A stretch of DNA of 64,000 nucleotides from Paractinoplanes durhamensis (GCF_016862175.1 NZ_BOML01000050.1:186001-250000), one strand, 5' to 3'; shown: positions 44,672 to 53,678, counted from the first letter of the stretch. The notes: generated from the sequence alone by a model not told the origin. Made by a program: numbers and translations.

Positions 44672-47590
44672 TCACCGAATGGAGAATGTGGACAGGCGCA
44701 GCGCGTCGCCGAACACCAGGTAGACGTCCTGGTGCCCGCTCGCCTTGGCGAGCTGGGTGCGGACCGTGGCGTACCGGTAGACGTCACCCGTCGCGGTCAC
44801 CGGGGCGGTGCCGAGCAGCTTGCCGGTGGGCGACCCGAGGCGTACCTCAATCGTGGTGTTGGTCAAGGCGGCGACCTGTGCGGTGAAGGTGCCGGGATTA
44901 CCCAGGGCGACATCCTTGAACGCGATCCAGTCACCGGCCGCGGCCGGGCCGACGCTGGTCCCGGACGCTTTGCTCTCGTCGAGCAGCCGCACCGCCGGGG
45001 CGTACCCGTCAAAGGTTTCCGCTCTTGTGCTCTTCGACAGGTCCCGGGCCGGGATGGTCTCGCCGGTGACCTTCAGCGTGGTGCGCTGCCGGATGTCGCT
45101 CGACGACGCCCCGATCAGGAGGTCGTAGACCGACGATTCGACCACCCATCTGCTGCGGGTCTGATCCCAGCGTTCGAGGTCGGCCGGGCTGAGCGGGAGG
45201 GTCACGGTTTTCGTCTGGCCGGCTTTGAGGTGTACGCGCTGGAAGGCGCGCAACTGCTTGACGGCGGTCTTGTCGCGCGAGGTCCGCTGGTGCGTGTAGA
45301 GCTGCACGACCTCGTCGCCGTCACGCTTGCCGGTGTTGGTGACCGGGACCGTGACCTTGCCGTGCCCGACGCTGGGCTTGCCGTACCTGAAGGACGTGTA
45401 CGACAGGCCGTACCCGAACTCGTAGAGCGGCTTCTGCCGGCTGTAGAGGTAGGTCTGGTCGGACGAGATGATGTCGTAGTTGAGCAGATCGGCCGGCAGC
45501 TGGTCGTCGGACCGGTACCAGGTCTGGGTGAGCCGGCCGGCCGGGTTGTAGGCGCCGTAGAGGACGTCGGCGATCGCGTGCCCGGTCTCGGCGCCCGCGT
45601 GCGTGGTCCAGACGATCCCGGGCACGTGCTGCTGTTCCCAGCCGATGGTGTCCGGGTAGCTGGTCTGCAACACCACGATGGTGTGCGGGTTGGCCGCGCG
45701 CACCGCCTTGACCAGGGCTTCCTGCCCGGCGCCGAGCGCGGTCGTGGTGCGGTCGTGCGCCTCCCGGCCGTTGATGAACGGCTGGCTGCCCACCACCAGC
45801 ACGGCGGTGTCGGCCGCCTTGGCCGCGGCGACCGCCTCGTCGATGCCGCTGCGCAGCACCTCTTTGCTGAACTTCGCGGCACCCGCCACGTCCGGCGAAC
45901 CGAGCCCGACCGTGCCGTCGGCGCCGATCGTCAGGTAGCGGTTCGGGCCGAACCAGCCCTCCTGGGTCTCGTAGCCGGCGTAGCGGATCGCGACCGTGCC
46001 GTCGGCCTGCGGCTCCAGCTTGAACTGTTGCTGCACGAACCAGCCGTTGGGCTGGTCGTCCCGGGTGACGAACGGCCCCCAGTTGTAGCCGAGGTACTTG
46101 CCGTTCGCGACGTTCTTGAGCGTGAGCACGCCCTGACCCCAGTCGTCCGCGTCGAACTGCGCATTCACACCGACGCTGTCGGCGGTCACCGTCACGGGGT
46201 TCGCATCGTCGGCGGCCAGATACTTGCCGGTTTTGGTGTCCCGCAGCGCAATGCGGTCAGAACCGGTGCTCGCCGTGACCGAACCGGCCTTCTCCCTGAT
46301 CCCGTCGACGGCCGTCACCTGGTACGGCAGCTTCCCGCCGTACCAATCGGTGTAAAGGGTGTCGGCGAGAGGGCCGACCACCGCGACCTTCCCGCCCGGC
46401 TTGAGCGGCAGCGCGTTGTTGTCGTTCTTCAGCAGCACCATGGCCTTGTCGGCGGTCTCCCGCGCGAGCTGCTTGTTGGCGGCGCTGTTGATGACCTCCG
46501 GGCCGATCTTCGCGTACGGCCCGCCGTCCGGATCGAATTCGCCCAGGCGGAAGCGGATGCTCAGGGCCTGACCGGCCGCCACGTCGATGTCGTGGACGGT
46601 GAGCAGGCCCTGGTCGAGGGCGGCCTTGATCGCGGTGACCGTGGGTGCGCCATTGGCATCGTCCACCGTGAAACTGTTCAGGCCGGCCTTGATGACGGCG
46701 GCATTCGCTTCCGCCTGGGTGGCGTAGTACCTCTGCGAACCGGTCAGGTTGGTCGGGGCCAACGCGTCCGAGACGTTGAAGAGGGGGTAGTCCGACCAGC
46801 TCCGCTCGAGCGTGGCCAGGTCCGGGTCGACGGTCGCCGGGCGGCCGTTGACCAGGTTGTAGGAGGCCATCACGCCGGTCGCGGCGTTGGCTTCGAGGGC
46901 GGGCTTGAAGGCGGCACGGTCGTACTCGTTGAGCACCCGCGGCGGCACGTTCGACGAGGTGACGTCGCGGCCGGCCTCGTTGTTGTAGGCCAGGTAGTGC
47001 TTCAGCGTCGGCGCCGACTTGAGGTGGTCGGGTTCGCCGCCCTGCAGGCCCTCGCCGTACGCCGTGGAGATCGCCCCGGTGAGCAGCGGGTCCTCCGAGT
47101 AGCCCTCCTCGTTGCGCCCCCAGCGGGGATCGCGCAGCAGGTTGACCACCGGCGCCCACAGGTTGAGGCCGAAGACCCGCGGGTTCTGGGCGTGGAAGCC
47201 GCGGGCCTCGTCGCCGACCGCCGAGCCGACCCGCTCGATCAGCGCGGTGTCCCAGGTGCTGGCCAGCCCGACCGGCTGGGCGAAGGAGGTGCCGTCGGCC
47301 TGGACGACCGCGCCGCCGTTGTCCAGATCGTTCGACCAGGCGACGCCGTGCAGGGCCTCGGTGCCGGCCTTGAAAAGGTTGATGCCCAGGCGCGGGATGG
47401 CCGGCTGGTATTGATGCAGCAGGGAGATCTTCTCGTCCAGGGTGAGCCGCCCGACAAGATCGTCGACACGCGCCTGAAGCGTCAGATGTGGATCACGGAA
47501 CGGATAGGACGGGTCCGCATGGGCGGCGCCGGGAATGGTCGGTACGACCAGTAATGCGGCGGCCAGCAGCGGCAGGAAACGCCGTCGCAT
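44672..47590 (-). CDS. Secreted GH3 beta-glycosidase with inserted and C-terminal carbohydrate-binding-like domains
   Basis: A 972-residue protein with a Sec signal (about 1-26). The GH3 N-domain includes LRDPRWGRNEEGYSEDPLL, KHYLAYNNEAGRD and the nucleophile region PLFNVSDALAP. The GH3 C-domain follows (KQLARETADKAMVLLKNDNN). An extra domain of about residues 440-565 resembles fascin/ricin-type beta-trefoils (LRDTKTGKYLAADDA). An FnIII-like domain and a CBM6-like C-terminus (FTAQVAALTNTTIEVRLGSP) end the protein. ATG 47590 follows GAGGAG. It acts outside the cell on beta-glucosides or beta-xylosides. The LacI-type palindrome at 47677 lies upstream. Confidence 0.92.
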   Translation of the reverse strand: MRRRFLPLLAAALLVVPTIPGAAHADPSYPFRDPHLTLQARVDDLVGRLTLDEKISLLHQYQPAIPRLGINLFKAGTEALHGVAWSNDLDNGGAVVQADGTSFAQPVGLASTWDTALIERVGSAVGDEARGFHAQNPRVFGLNLWAPVVNLLRDPRWGRNEEGYSEDPLLTGAISTAYGEGLQGGEPDHLKSAPTLKHYLAYNNEAGRDVTSSNVPPRVLNEYDRAAFKPALEANAATGVMASYNLVNGRPATVDPDLATLERSWSDYPLFNVSDALAPTNLTGSQRYYATQAEANAAVIKAGLNSFTVDDANGAPTVTAIKAALDQGLLTVHDIDVAAGQALSIRFRLGEFDPDGGPYAKIGPEVINSAANKQLARETADKAMVLLKNDNNALPLKPGGKVAVVGPLADTLYTDWYGGKLPYQVTAVDGIREKAGSVTASTGSDRIALRDTKTGKYLAADDANPVTVTADSVGVNAQFDADDWGQGVLTLKNVANGKYLGYNWGPFVTRDDQPNGWFVQQQFKLEPQADGTVAIRYAGYETQEGWFGPNRYLTIGADGTVGLGSPDVAGAAKFSKEVLRSGIDEAVAAAKAADTAVLVVGSQPFINGREAHDRTTTALGAGQEALVKAVRAANPHTIVVLQTSYPDTIGWEQQHVPGIVWTTHAGAETGHAIADVLYGAYNPAGRLTQTWYRSDDQLPADLLNYDIISSDQTYLYSRQKPLYEFGYGLSYTSFRYGKPSVGHGKVTVPVTNTGKRDGDEVVQLYTHQRTSRDKTAVKQLRAFQRVHLKAGQTKTVTLPLSPADLERWDQTRSRWVVESSVYDLLIGASSSDIRQRTTLKVTGETIPARDLSKSTRAETFDGYAPAVRLLDESKASGTSVGPAAAGDWIAFKDVALGNPGTFTAQVAALTNTTIEVRLGSPTGKLLGTAPVTATGDVYRYATVRTQLAKASGHQDVYLVFGDALRLSTFSIR

Positions 47591-47676
47591 GGGTGATTCT
47601 CCTCGTTCGGGGGAACAGCGAATCACCTGCTCAGCGTAGGTCGCGCGACCGAGCAGGCCGGTATTCGAAGTATTCG

Positions 47677-47690
47677 TCGAAGCGCTTCGA
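47677..47690. promoter_or_regulatory. LacI-type operator upstream of GH3
   Basis: TCGAAGCGCTTCGA, the 14-bp core of the palindromes at 40592 and 40616, lies 87 bp upstream of the GH3 start. This links the GH3-GH35-LacI unit to the same regulator as the ABC/alpha-xylosidase operon. Confidence 0.78.
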
Positions 47691-47831
47691 TAATCGGTGG
47701 TATCGCTCACGATAGATGTCCGGCAATCGGCTGTCCACAGTCTCCCGGAAATCGGCCGGTAACATCGATTACGATCTTCTTCCGACCCTGGTGGGAACGG
47801 GTCCGGGCGCCGCCGCACTAAGATCCACGGG

Positions 47832-48344
47832 ATGCAGCCCTCCGCCCCGCCCAGCCGCCGCACCGTCGTCGTCGTGATGGCGATCGTCGGCACATTCGTG
47901 CTGCTGGCCGCGGCCGGGGCGATCGCCTGGTTCGCGGGCGCCTTCGACGAGAAGTCGACATTCGACGCCGCCCCGGCCGCCTGCGCCCCGGTCGAGCCCG
48001 GGCTCGGTCAGCTCGGCACCGGCTTCACCACCACGACCGACGCCACCACCTGCGTGGTGATGCACGGCGAGCGCACGGTGCTGCGGATCAGCTTCAAGCT
48101 GGCGCCCACCCCGGCCGACGCCTCCAGCGCGCTGCGCAAGACCACCGAGGGCCAGGCGACCGAGGTGGCCGGCCTCGGCGACCTGGCCTTCCGGCAGGGA
48201 CCGCTGACCGTCTTCCGGATCAGCAACCTGATGGTCCTCTGCGTCGTCATGTCCACCGACGCCGAACTCAAGGACGCCGGCACCACCAACGCTCAGATCC
48301 GCGTCTTCGAGGCCGGCCTCGCCGAACGCCTGGCCGGTTCCTGA
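47832..48344 (+). CDS. Membrane-anchored hypothetical protein
   Basis: A 170-residue protein with one N-terminal membrane helix (VVVVMAIVGTFVLLAAAGAI, about residues 12-36). An exported domain follows, with cysteines in APAACAPVEPG, DATTCVVMHG and NLMVLCVVM. It resembles small actinobacterial surface proteins of the DUF3558 type, though no family is certain. It is divergent from the GH3 gene and followed 28 bp later by an XRE regulator. The function is unknown. Confidence 0.75.
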   Translation: MQPSAPPSRRTVVVVMAIVGTFVLLAAAGAIAWFAGAFDEKSTFDAAPAACAPVEPGLGQLGTGFTTTTDATTCVVMHGERTVLRISFKLAPTPADASSALRKTTEGQATEVAGLGDLAFRQGPLTVFRISNLMVLCVVMSTDAELKDAGTTNAQIRVFEAGLAERLAGS

Positions 48345-48372
48345 CCGCCCGTCGTGTTGTTAGCGTCGGAGC

Positions 48373-49107
48373 GTGGCCGAGAGCGAACTCGGATTGTTCC
48401 TCCGCAGTCGACGCGAAACGATTGCCGCTCACCGCAACACTCCCGGGTTGAGCCGGTCCGAGGTGGCGGCCCGCGCCGGGGTGACCGCGTCCCGGCTGGC
48501 CGGTATCGAGGACGGCGACGAGCCGGACCCGCCGGCACCGGTCCTCGGCGCCCTGGCCGCGGTGCTGGGGTTGAGCGCGAGCGAGCGCCTCCACCTGTAC
48601 AGGCTGACCAGGCGGAACGACTCCGCGCCTCCACTCGAGATACGCCCGACCGTGCGGGAGGTGTTGTCCCGCCTCGAACCGGCCGCGGCGGTGCTGATCT
48701 CCCGTCCAGGCGACCTGCTCGCCTGGACGAGCGGCTTCCAGCGGCTGGCCGGAGCCACCGGGCTGCTCGACGGTGCCCCGCCCAACCTGAATCGCTACAT
48801 CTTCACCGACCGCCGGGCCCGCATGACGTTCCCCGATTGGGATGTCGTGGCCGACCTCACCGCCGGGTCGGCCGCTCCGGAGATCGCCGAGGAGTTGATC
48901 GTCACCGCGGGCCCGGTTTTCGCCGGCCGCTCGCCGACCGGCCCGCCGGCCGCCAGCGGCGTGCTGCGCTGGCGGCATCCGGCGGCGGGTGAGTTGCAGA
49001 TCGCGTACGAGACCCTCGTGCTCCCCGGCGACGACGGCCTGCATCTGGTGGTCGTCCTTGTGGTAGGTGGTGAAAATTCGGAGGAAGAAGTCCGCTTTGA
49101 AGCCTAA
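48373..49107 (+). CDS. XRE-family regulator with MmyB-like ligand-binding domain
   Basis: A 244-residue regulator. The N-terminal HTH is LSRSEVAARAGVTASRLAGI, preceded by the typical LGLFLRSRRETIAAH. The C-terminal half (from about residue 95) is an MmyB-like ligand-binding domain: VREVLSRLEPAAAVLISRPG, LLAWTSGFQRL and the closing LRWRHPAAGELQIAYETL. In Streptomyces such proteins regulate adjacent oxidoreductases and bind fatty-acid-like ligands. Here no obvious target is adjacent. Start GTG 48373. The next gene is 11 bp downstream. Confidence 0.9.
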   Translation: MAESELGLFLRSRRETIAAHRNTPGLSRSEVAARAGVTASRLAGIEDGDEPDPPAPVLGALAAVLGLSASERLHLYRLTRRNDSAPPLEIRPTVREVLSRLEPAAAVLISRPGDLLAWTSGFQRLAGATGLLDGAPPNLNRYIFTDRRARMTFPDWDVVADLTAGSAAPEIAEELIVTAGPVFAGRSPTGPPAASGVLRWRHPAAGELQIAYETLVLPGDDGLHLVVVLVVGGENSEEEVRFEA

Positions 49108-49118
49108 AGTGGCGATCG

Positions 49119-50078
49119 ATGAAGGCCAACGACTGGCATGACCCGAATTGGGTGGCGACCGCCCACGACTGGATCGAGGCCCACCTCGACGCCCGGCCCA
49201 CCGGCTGGATCGAGGAGGTCCGGGTCCGTCCGTGGTCGGTGACCCATCGCGTGCCCACCGAGTCCGGCGACCGCTGGTTCAAGGCCAACACGCCGGCCTG
49301 CGCCTACGAGGCTCCGCTGGCCGAGGCCCTGTCCCACTGGCAGCCGGACGCCGTCCTGCACCCGATCGCCGTCGACCAGCGCGGCTGGCTGCTGACCGCC
49401 GACGCCGGCCAGACCCTCCGCGAGAAGATCGGTGCCGACCCCGGCGGCTGGCCCCTGCTCCCGACGTGGTCCCGCATGCTCCAGGCGTACGCGTCGCTGC
49501 AGCGCGCCACCGTCCCGCACGCCGACGAGATGGTGGCCTTGGGCGTCCCCGACGTCCGCCCGTCGCAGCTGCCCCACCACCTGAAGTCGCTGCTGGACGA
49601 CATCACGCTGACGGCCGGGCAGTCGGCCGCCGTCGAGGCCGTCCCCTTCGCCGACTGGTGCGCCGAGCTGGCCGCCGACGGCATCCCGGCCACCCTGCAG
49701 CACGACGACCTGACCGACGCCAACGTTTTCCCGACCGCCGGTTCCGGCTTCCGCTTCTTCGACTGGGGCGACGCCGGCGTGGCCCACCCGTTCGCGTCGC
49801 TGCTGGTGGCCCTGGGTTTCGCCGGCCACGTCCTCGACCTGAAGCCCGGCGCCCCCGAGCTGACCCGCCTGCGCGACGCATACCTGGAGCCCTGGACCGA
49901 CCTGGCCCCCGCCGCCACCCTGCGCCGCTCGGTGACCCTGGCGTGCCGGGTGAGCCGGGTGGCCCGAGCCCTGGCCTGGCAGCGCGCGGTCCGCGACGCA
50001 TCCCTCCCGGTCGAGGAGGACTTCCGCACCGCCGCGTCGTACTGGCTGGCCGAGCTCCCGGAACCACCGGTCATCTGA
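49119..50078 (+). CDS. Aminoglycoside phosphotransferase-family kinase
   Basis: A 319-residue protein-kinase-like phosphotransferase of the APH family. The catalytic loop is ATLQHDDLTDANVF (HxDxxxxN form), and the metal-binding Asp is in FRFFDWGDAGVAHPFASLL. The N-lobe is short and shows RWFKANTPACAYEAPLAEAL. It probably transfers phosphate from ATP to a small hydroxylated molecule. Distant homology and lack of nearby resistance context mean aminoglycoside resistance should not be assumed. ATG 49119 begins 11 bp after the XRE gene. Confidence 0.88.
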   Translation: MKANDWHDPNWVATAHDWIEAHLDARPTGWIEEVRVRPWSVTHRVPTESGDRWFKANTPACAYEAPLAEALSHWQPDAVLHPIAVDQRGWLLTADAGQTLREKIGADPGGWPLLPTWSRMLQAYASLQRATVPHADEMVALGVPDVRPSQLPHHLKSLLDDITLTAGQSAAVEAVPFADWCAELAADGIPATLQHDDLTDANVFPTAGSGFRFFDWGDAGVAHPFASLLVALGFAGHVLDLKPGAPELTRLRDAYLEPWTDLAPAATLRRSVTLACRVSRVARALAWQRAVRDASLPVEEDFRTAASYWLAELPEPPVI

Positions 50079-50103
50079 CCATGCACCGATAGAGTGCTGG
50101 CCC

Positions 50104-50697
50104 ATGACGTCAGCGTCGGCCAAGGTCGACTTCAAGCGGGAGATCGGCGCCTACCGCGCGCGGCCGGGCCGGTTCGAGATCGTCGACGTGCCCGACATGC
50201 AGTACCTGATGATCGACGGGCACGGCGATCCCAACACCGGCGGCGCCTTCGCCGAGGCGACCGCGGCGCTCTACCCCCTGGCCTACAAGCTGAAGTTCGC
50301 CAGCAAGCGGACCTTGGGACGCGATTACGTGGTCATGCCCCTGGAAGGCCTGTGGTGGGCCGACGACATGGACACCTTTACCGCGGCCCGCGACAAGTCG
50401 CGCTGGGACTGGACTCTCATGATCATGGTGCCGGACTGGATCGACCAGCAGATGGTCGAAGGATCCGGGGTGCGGCTCGCCACCCTCTCCGAAGGGCGGT
50501 GTGTGCAGACGCTGCACGTCGGGTCCTACGACGACGAGGCCGAGGTCCTGGCCCGGATGCACGACGGCTTCATCCCCGACAACGGGCTCCGGATGACCGG
50601 CAAGCACCACGAGATCTACCTGAGCGACGCCCGGAAGGTCGCACCGGAGAAGCTCCGGACGATCCTCCGGCAGCCGGTGGCCGCCGCTTCTGAATGA
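50104..50697 (+). CDS. GyrI-like small-molecule-binding protein
   Basis: A 197-residue protein of the GyrI-like/SOUL fold (COG4832-type). Visible blocks are FEIVDVPDMQYLMIDGHGDP, LEGLWWADD and RWDWTLMIMVPDWID. The C-terminal HHEIYLSDARKVAPEKLRTI is family-typical. These proteins bind or hydrolyse small cytotoxic compounds; the ligand here is unknown. Its ATG lies 25 bp after the kinase stop, so it may be in the same operon. Convergent with the SDR gene at 50714. Confidence 0.9.
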   Translation: MTSASAKVDFKREIGAYRARPGRFEIVDVPDMQYLMIDGHGDPNTGGAFAEATAALYPLAYKLKFASKRTLGRDYVVMPLEGLWWADDMDTFTAARDKSRWDWTLMIMVPDWIDQQMVEGSGVRLATLSEGRCVQTLHVGSYDDEAEVLARMHDGFIPDNGLRMTGKHHEIYLSDARKVAPEKLRTILRQPVAAASE

Positions 50698-50713
50698 GCG
50701 GCGGCCACCGGGG

Positions 50714-51649
50714 TCAGCTCAGCTCAGCGAGCAGTCGCTGCTCCTCCTCGGGCGAGAGAGGTTCGCAGACCTCGCTGCGACCGGCGTCCCACTCGGCGAC
50801 ATCGGCGACCGTGTCGGCGACCGGGCGGGTGGTCAGGCCGGCCGCGTGGGCGCGGCGGCTGTCGACCAGATTGGCGGCGGTCCACTCGGGATCGCCGATC
50901 CACATCGGGACGCCCATCCACGGGTCGACCCCGGCCGCCAGCAGCTCGGCCGTCGAGACCCAGACCGTCTCCTGGCCGGAAGCGCCGGAGCCGGTCGCCG
51001 CCTGGCACGCGGACACGAACGCGGCCATGGTCAGCGGCGGGCAGACCACGTTGAACACGCCCGAGGCCGTCGCGCCGACCAGAAAGCCGGCCAGATCCCG
51101 TACATCGATGAACTGCACCGGATCACCCGGGTCACCGGGCACCAGGATCGGACCGGCCCGCCGGAAACGCCGCGGCCAGTACGAGAACCGCTCGGTCTGA
51201 TCGTGCGGCCCGACGATCAGCCCGGGCCGCCCGACGAGGGCCCGGTCGCCGTACCGATCAAGAACGACCTGCTCGCAGACCGCTTTCCGGCCGCCGTAGG
51301 AGTTGTCATCCAGCACCGCGGCCCCCTCGACGGGCGCAACGGTCTGGTCGGCATAGACCGAGACGGACGACACGAAGACATACCGGTCGACGGTGTCGCG
51401 CAGCGCGTCGGCCGACAACCCGACCACGGCCGGGTCGTAGCCGGCGCAGTCGACGACCATGTCGAAATGCCGCCCGGCCAGGGCCGACAGGTCGGCGGTC
51501 CGGTCGCCGTGCACGGTTTCCAGCTGCGGATAGAGCCCGGGAGCGGTCTGCCCCCGGTTGAAGAGAGTTACCTCGGCGCCGATGGCCAGCGCCTGGTCCA
51601 CGACGGCACGCCCGACGAAACGGGTGCCGCCCAGCACGAGCAGATGCAT
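50714..51649 (-). CDS. NAD-dependent epimerase/dehydratase (extended SDR)
   Basis: A 311-residue extended short-chain dehydrogenase. The Rossmann dinucleotide loop is LVLGGTRFVGRAVVDQAL. DMVVDCAGYDPAVVG and YVFVSSVSVYADQT follow, and ALVGRPGLIVGPHDQTERFS is family-typical. The catalytic Tyr-xxx-Lys reads YGGRKAVCEQ. It belongs to the atypical-reductase group; the substrate is unknown. Start ATG 51649. The gap to the TetR gene (51650-51771) contains nothing notable. It is transcribed in the same direction as the TetR gene. Confidence 0.9.
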   Translation of the reverse strand: MHLLVLGGTRFVGRAVVDQALAIGAEVTLFNRGQTAPGLYPQLETVHGDRTADLSALAGRHFDMVVDCAGYDPAVVGLSADALRDTVDRYVFVSSVSVYADQTVAPVEGAAVLDDNSYGGRKAVCEQVVLDRYGDRALVGRPGLIVGPHDQTERFSYWPRRFRRAGPILVPGDPGDPVQFIDVRDLAGFLVGATASGVFNVVCPPLTMAAFVSACQAATGSGASGQETVWVSTAELLAAGVDPWMGVPMWIGDPEWTAANLVDSRRAHAAGLTTRPVADTVADVAEWDAGRSEVCEPLSPEEEQRLLAELS

Positions 51650-51771
51650 CTTTGGGAGAGTCCTTAAAGGCAGTGAGTCGAAGTCAGATCAGGGCATGCG
51701 AAAGGAGGCTCTGCGAACGCATGGCCTCACCCCGGTGACTCACTGCGCGCCCACAGCGGGCGCGGAACTGG

Positions 51772-52371
51772 TCAAGATCCTAACAACGCCTCGACGAGCT
51801 GTCGATGGATCCGGAGCTGGGCGCGCATCGCCGACGGGTCGGCGTAGGTGCGGCACAGGATGAAGCCGCCCTCGAACGTGGTGTAGAGGTGGTCGGCCAG
51901 GGCCTCGACGTCGATGTCGCGGCGGCCGCCGAGGGCCGGCCGCAGCAGGCCGGCGACCGCGTCCCGCCAGGTCCGGGCGGTCCTGGCGATCTCGTCGTTC
52001 ATCTCGCTGCCGGTGAACTCGCGCTCGGCGAGCACGGTGGCGTAGAGGCAGCCGGACTGCTCGGTCATGAGGTGGTCGGCGCCGTCCTCGTAGTAGCGCA
52101 GGAACGCCACGACCCGGGCGGCCGGGTCGGTGAGGTGCGCGGTCGCGGTCAGGCCCGCGTCGAGCTGGGCTAGGTCGCCCGCCACGTACCGCCGCATCAA
52201 GTGGACCGCCAGGTCCGTCTTGGAACTGAAGTGGTGGAAGAAAGCGCCCTTGGAGCTGGCGGCCGCGGCGATCACCTGGTCGACCGAGGTGGCGCTGTAA
52301 CCCTGATCGGTCATCAGGCGCTCGGCGGCGCGCAGGATCCGTTCGCGTGTCGGGTTGCCGTCTCGGGGCAT
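51772..52371 (-). CDS. TetR-family repressor
   Basis: A 199-residue TetR regulator. The HTH is GYSATSVDQVIAAAASSKGA, followed by FFHHFSSKTDLAVHLMRRY. The C-terminal ligand domain has EQSGCLYATVLAEREFTGSE, typical of the AcrR/QacR-like group with TetR_C-type helices. ATG 52371 is used because the family begins there; the extra 19 residues are shadow. A palindrome at 52385-52400 lies just upstream, between this gene and the divergent mmuM, so it probably autoregulates and controls mmuM. Confidence 0.92.
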   Translation of the reverse strand: MPRDGNPTRERILRAAERLMTDQGYSATSVDQVIAAAASSKGAFFHHFSSKTDLAVHLMRRYVAGDLAQLDAGLTATAHLTDPAARVVAFLRYYEDGADHLMTEQSGCLYATVLAEREFTGSEMNDEIARTARTWRDAVAGLLRPALGGRRDIDVEALADHLYTTFEGGFILCRTYADPSAMRAQLRIHRQLVEALLGS

Positions 52372-52384
52372 GAAGCGGTTGTAC

Positions 52385-52400
52385 CAGACTAATCGGTCTG
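52385..52400. promoter_or_regulatory. TetR-type operator
   Basis: Imperfect palindrome CAGACTAATCGGTCTG (5-bp arms CAGAC/GTCTG) between the divergent TetR and mmuM genes, whose starts are only 44 bp apart. One site could control both. Confidence 0.6.
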
Positions 52401-52415
52401 TTACAAACTGACGGT

Positions 52416-53324
52416 ATGACCACACCACTACCGCAGATGCACGGTCGCCCGGTCGTCACCGACGGCGGCCTGGAGACCGACCTCATCTATCACCACGGCG
52501 TCGACCTGCCGGATTTCGCCGCGTTCCCGCTGGTCGACGACGACCGCGGCCGAGAACTGCTGCTGCGCTACTACGGCGACTACGTCGACATCGCCCGGCG
52601 GGCCGGCGCCGCCCTGCAGTTGGAGACGCCGACCTGGCGGGCGAGCGCCGACTGGGGTGACAGGCTGGGCTGGTCGGCCGCCGACCTCCGCCGGGTGAAC
52701 CGCGACAGCGTGACCCTGCTGCAGCGCCTGCGCGACCGCGCCGCCCTGGAAACGCTGCTGGTCAGCGGTTGCATCGGCCCACGCGGCGACGGTTACGTCG
52801 CAGGCGAGGAAACAGACCCGGACGAGGCCGCCGCTTACCACGCGCCGCAGATCACCGCGTTCGCCGAGGCCGGTGCCGACCTGGTCACCGCGCTCACCCT
52901 GACCGGCGCGGCCGAGGCGGCCGGCATCGTCCGCGCGGCAAGAGCGGCCGGCCTGCCGGTGGCCGTGTCGTTCACGGTGGAGACCGACGGCCGCCTCCCG
53001 GACGGCACGCCGCTGCACGAGGCCGTGACCACGGTGGACGCCGAGGGCCCGGACTATTTCATGGTCAACTGCGCCCATCCGACCCACATCGCCCCCGGGG
53101 TGACCGAAGGCGACTGGGTGGCCCGGATAGTGGGCCTCCGCGCGAACGCCTCGGCCCGCAGCCACGCGGAGCTGGACGCCGCCACGGAGTTGGACGAAGG
53201 CGACCCGGCCGGCCTCGCGCAGGTTCAGGAAACGCTGCGCGAAAGCCTGCCCGCCCTGTCACTGATCGGCGGTTGCTGCGGCACCGACGCCCGCCACGTC
53301 GCCGCCATGTGGGGCGTGCGCTGA
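52416..53324 (+). CDS. mmuM: Homocysteine S-methyltransferase
   Basis: A 302-residue zinc-dependent methyltransferase of the MmuM/HMT family. The N-terminus VVTDGGLETDLIYHHGVDLP is typical. Zinc ligands are the Cys of MVNCAHPTHIAPG and the paired Cys of LIGGCCGTDARHV. It makes methionine from homocysteine using S-methylmethionine or S-adenosylmethionine in the cytoplasm. Start ATG 52416. Divergent from TetR across a palindrome. The 3' end overlaps the convergent ankyrin gene by 66 bp. Confidence 0.92.
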   Translation: MTTPLPQMHGRPVVTDGGLETDLIYHHGVDLPDFAAFPLVDDDRGRELLLRYYGDYVDIARRAGAALQLETPTWRASADWGDRLGWSAADLRRVNRDSVTLLQRLRDRAALETLLVSGCIGPRGDGYVAGEETDPDEAAAYHAPQITAFAEAGADLVTALTLTGAAEAAGIVRAARAAGLPVAVSFTVETDGRLPDGTPLHEAVTTVDAEGPDYFMVNCAHPTHIAPGVTEGDWVARIVGLRANASARSHAELDAATELDEGDPAGLAQVQETLRESLPALSLIGGCCGTDARHVAAMWGVR

Positions 53325-53678
53325 CCATTCGTGCGCATTACGCCCGCGGCCGTCATCCTCCCGGCGTTCCGGGTCCGCCCCGGCCGCCAGCAGCTCACGC
53401 ACCGTGTCGGCATGCCCCCAGCAGGCGGCCGCGCACAGCGGCAGCCCTTCCTCGCCGGTGCCGCTCTCCAGGTTCGGATCCGCCCCCGCCGCGAGCAGCA
53501 CCCGCACGTTGTCCGCCCGGTTCTGCACACTGGCCCGATAGAGCGGCGTGGTGCCGTCCCGGTTGGCCAGGTTCGGATCGGCGCCGGCCCGCAACAGGGC
53601 GGCCACCCACGAGGCGGACTCCCCGCTCGCGGCCTCCACCAGCAGTTGCTGCAACTTCTTGCGCCGGCGCCGCTTCAT
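53259..53678 (-). CDS. Small ankyrin-repeat protein
   Basis: A 139-residue protein. After a basic N-terminus (MKRRRRKKLQQLLVEAA) it has about three ankyrin repeats: ASWVAALLRAGADPNLANRD, GTTPLYRASVQNRADNVRVL and CAAACWGHADTVRELLAAGA. Ankyrin repeats bind partner proteins. The tail after the last repeat (about residue 108 on) is composition-biased and overlaps the convergent mmuM gene, so the C-terminus may be extended by chance. ATG 53678 overlaps the stop of the upstream tautomerase gene (ATGA), so they are coupled. Confidence 0.8.
   Translation of the reverse strand: MKRRRRKKLQQLLVEAASGESASWVAALLRAGADPNLANRDGTTPLYRASVQNRADNVRVLLAAGADPNLESGTGEEGLPLCAAACWGHADTVRELLAAGADPERREDDGRGRNAHEWSAHAPHGGDVAGVGAAATADQ

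Noticed and set aside
49119..50078. Aminoglycoside resistance gene
   Set aside because: It has the kinase fold of the APH family but no match I can recognise to a resistance enzyme; the substrate is unknown.
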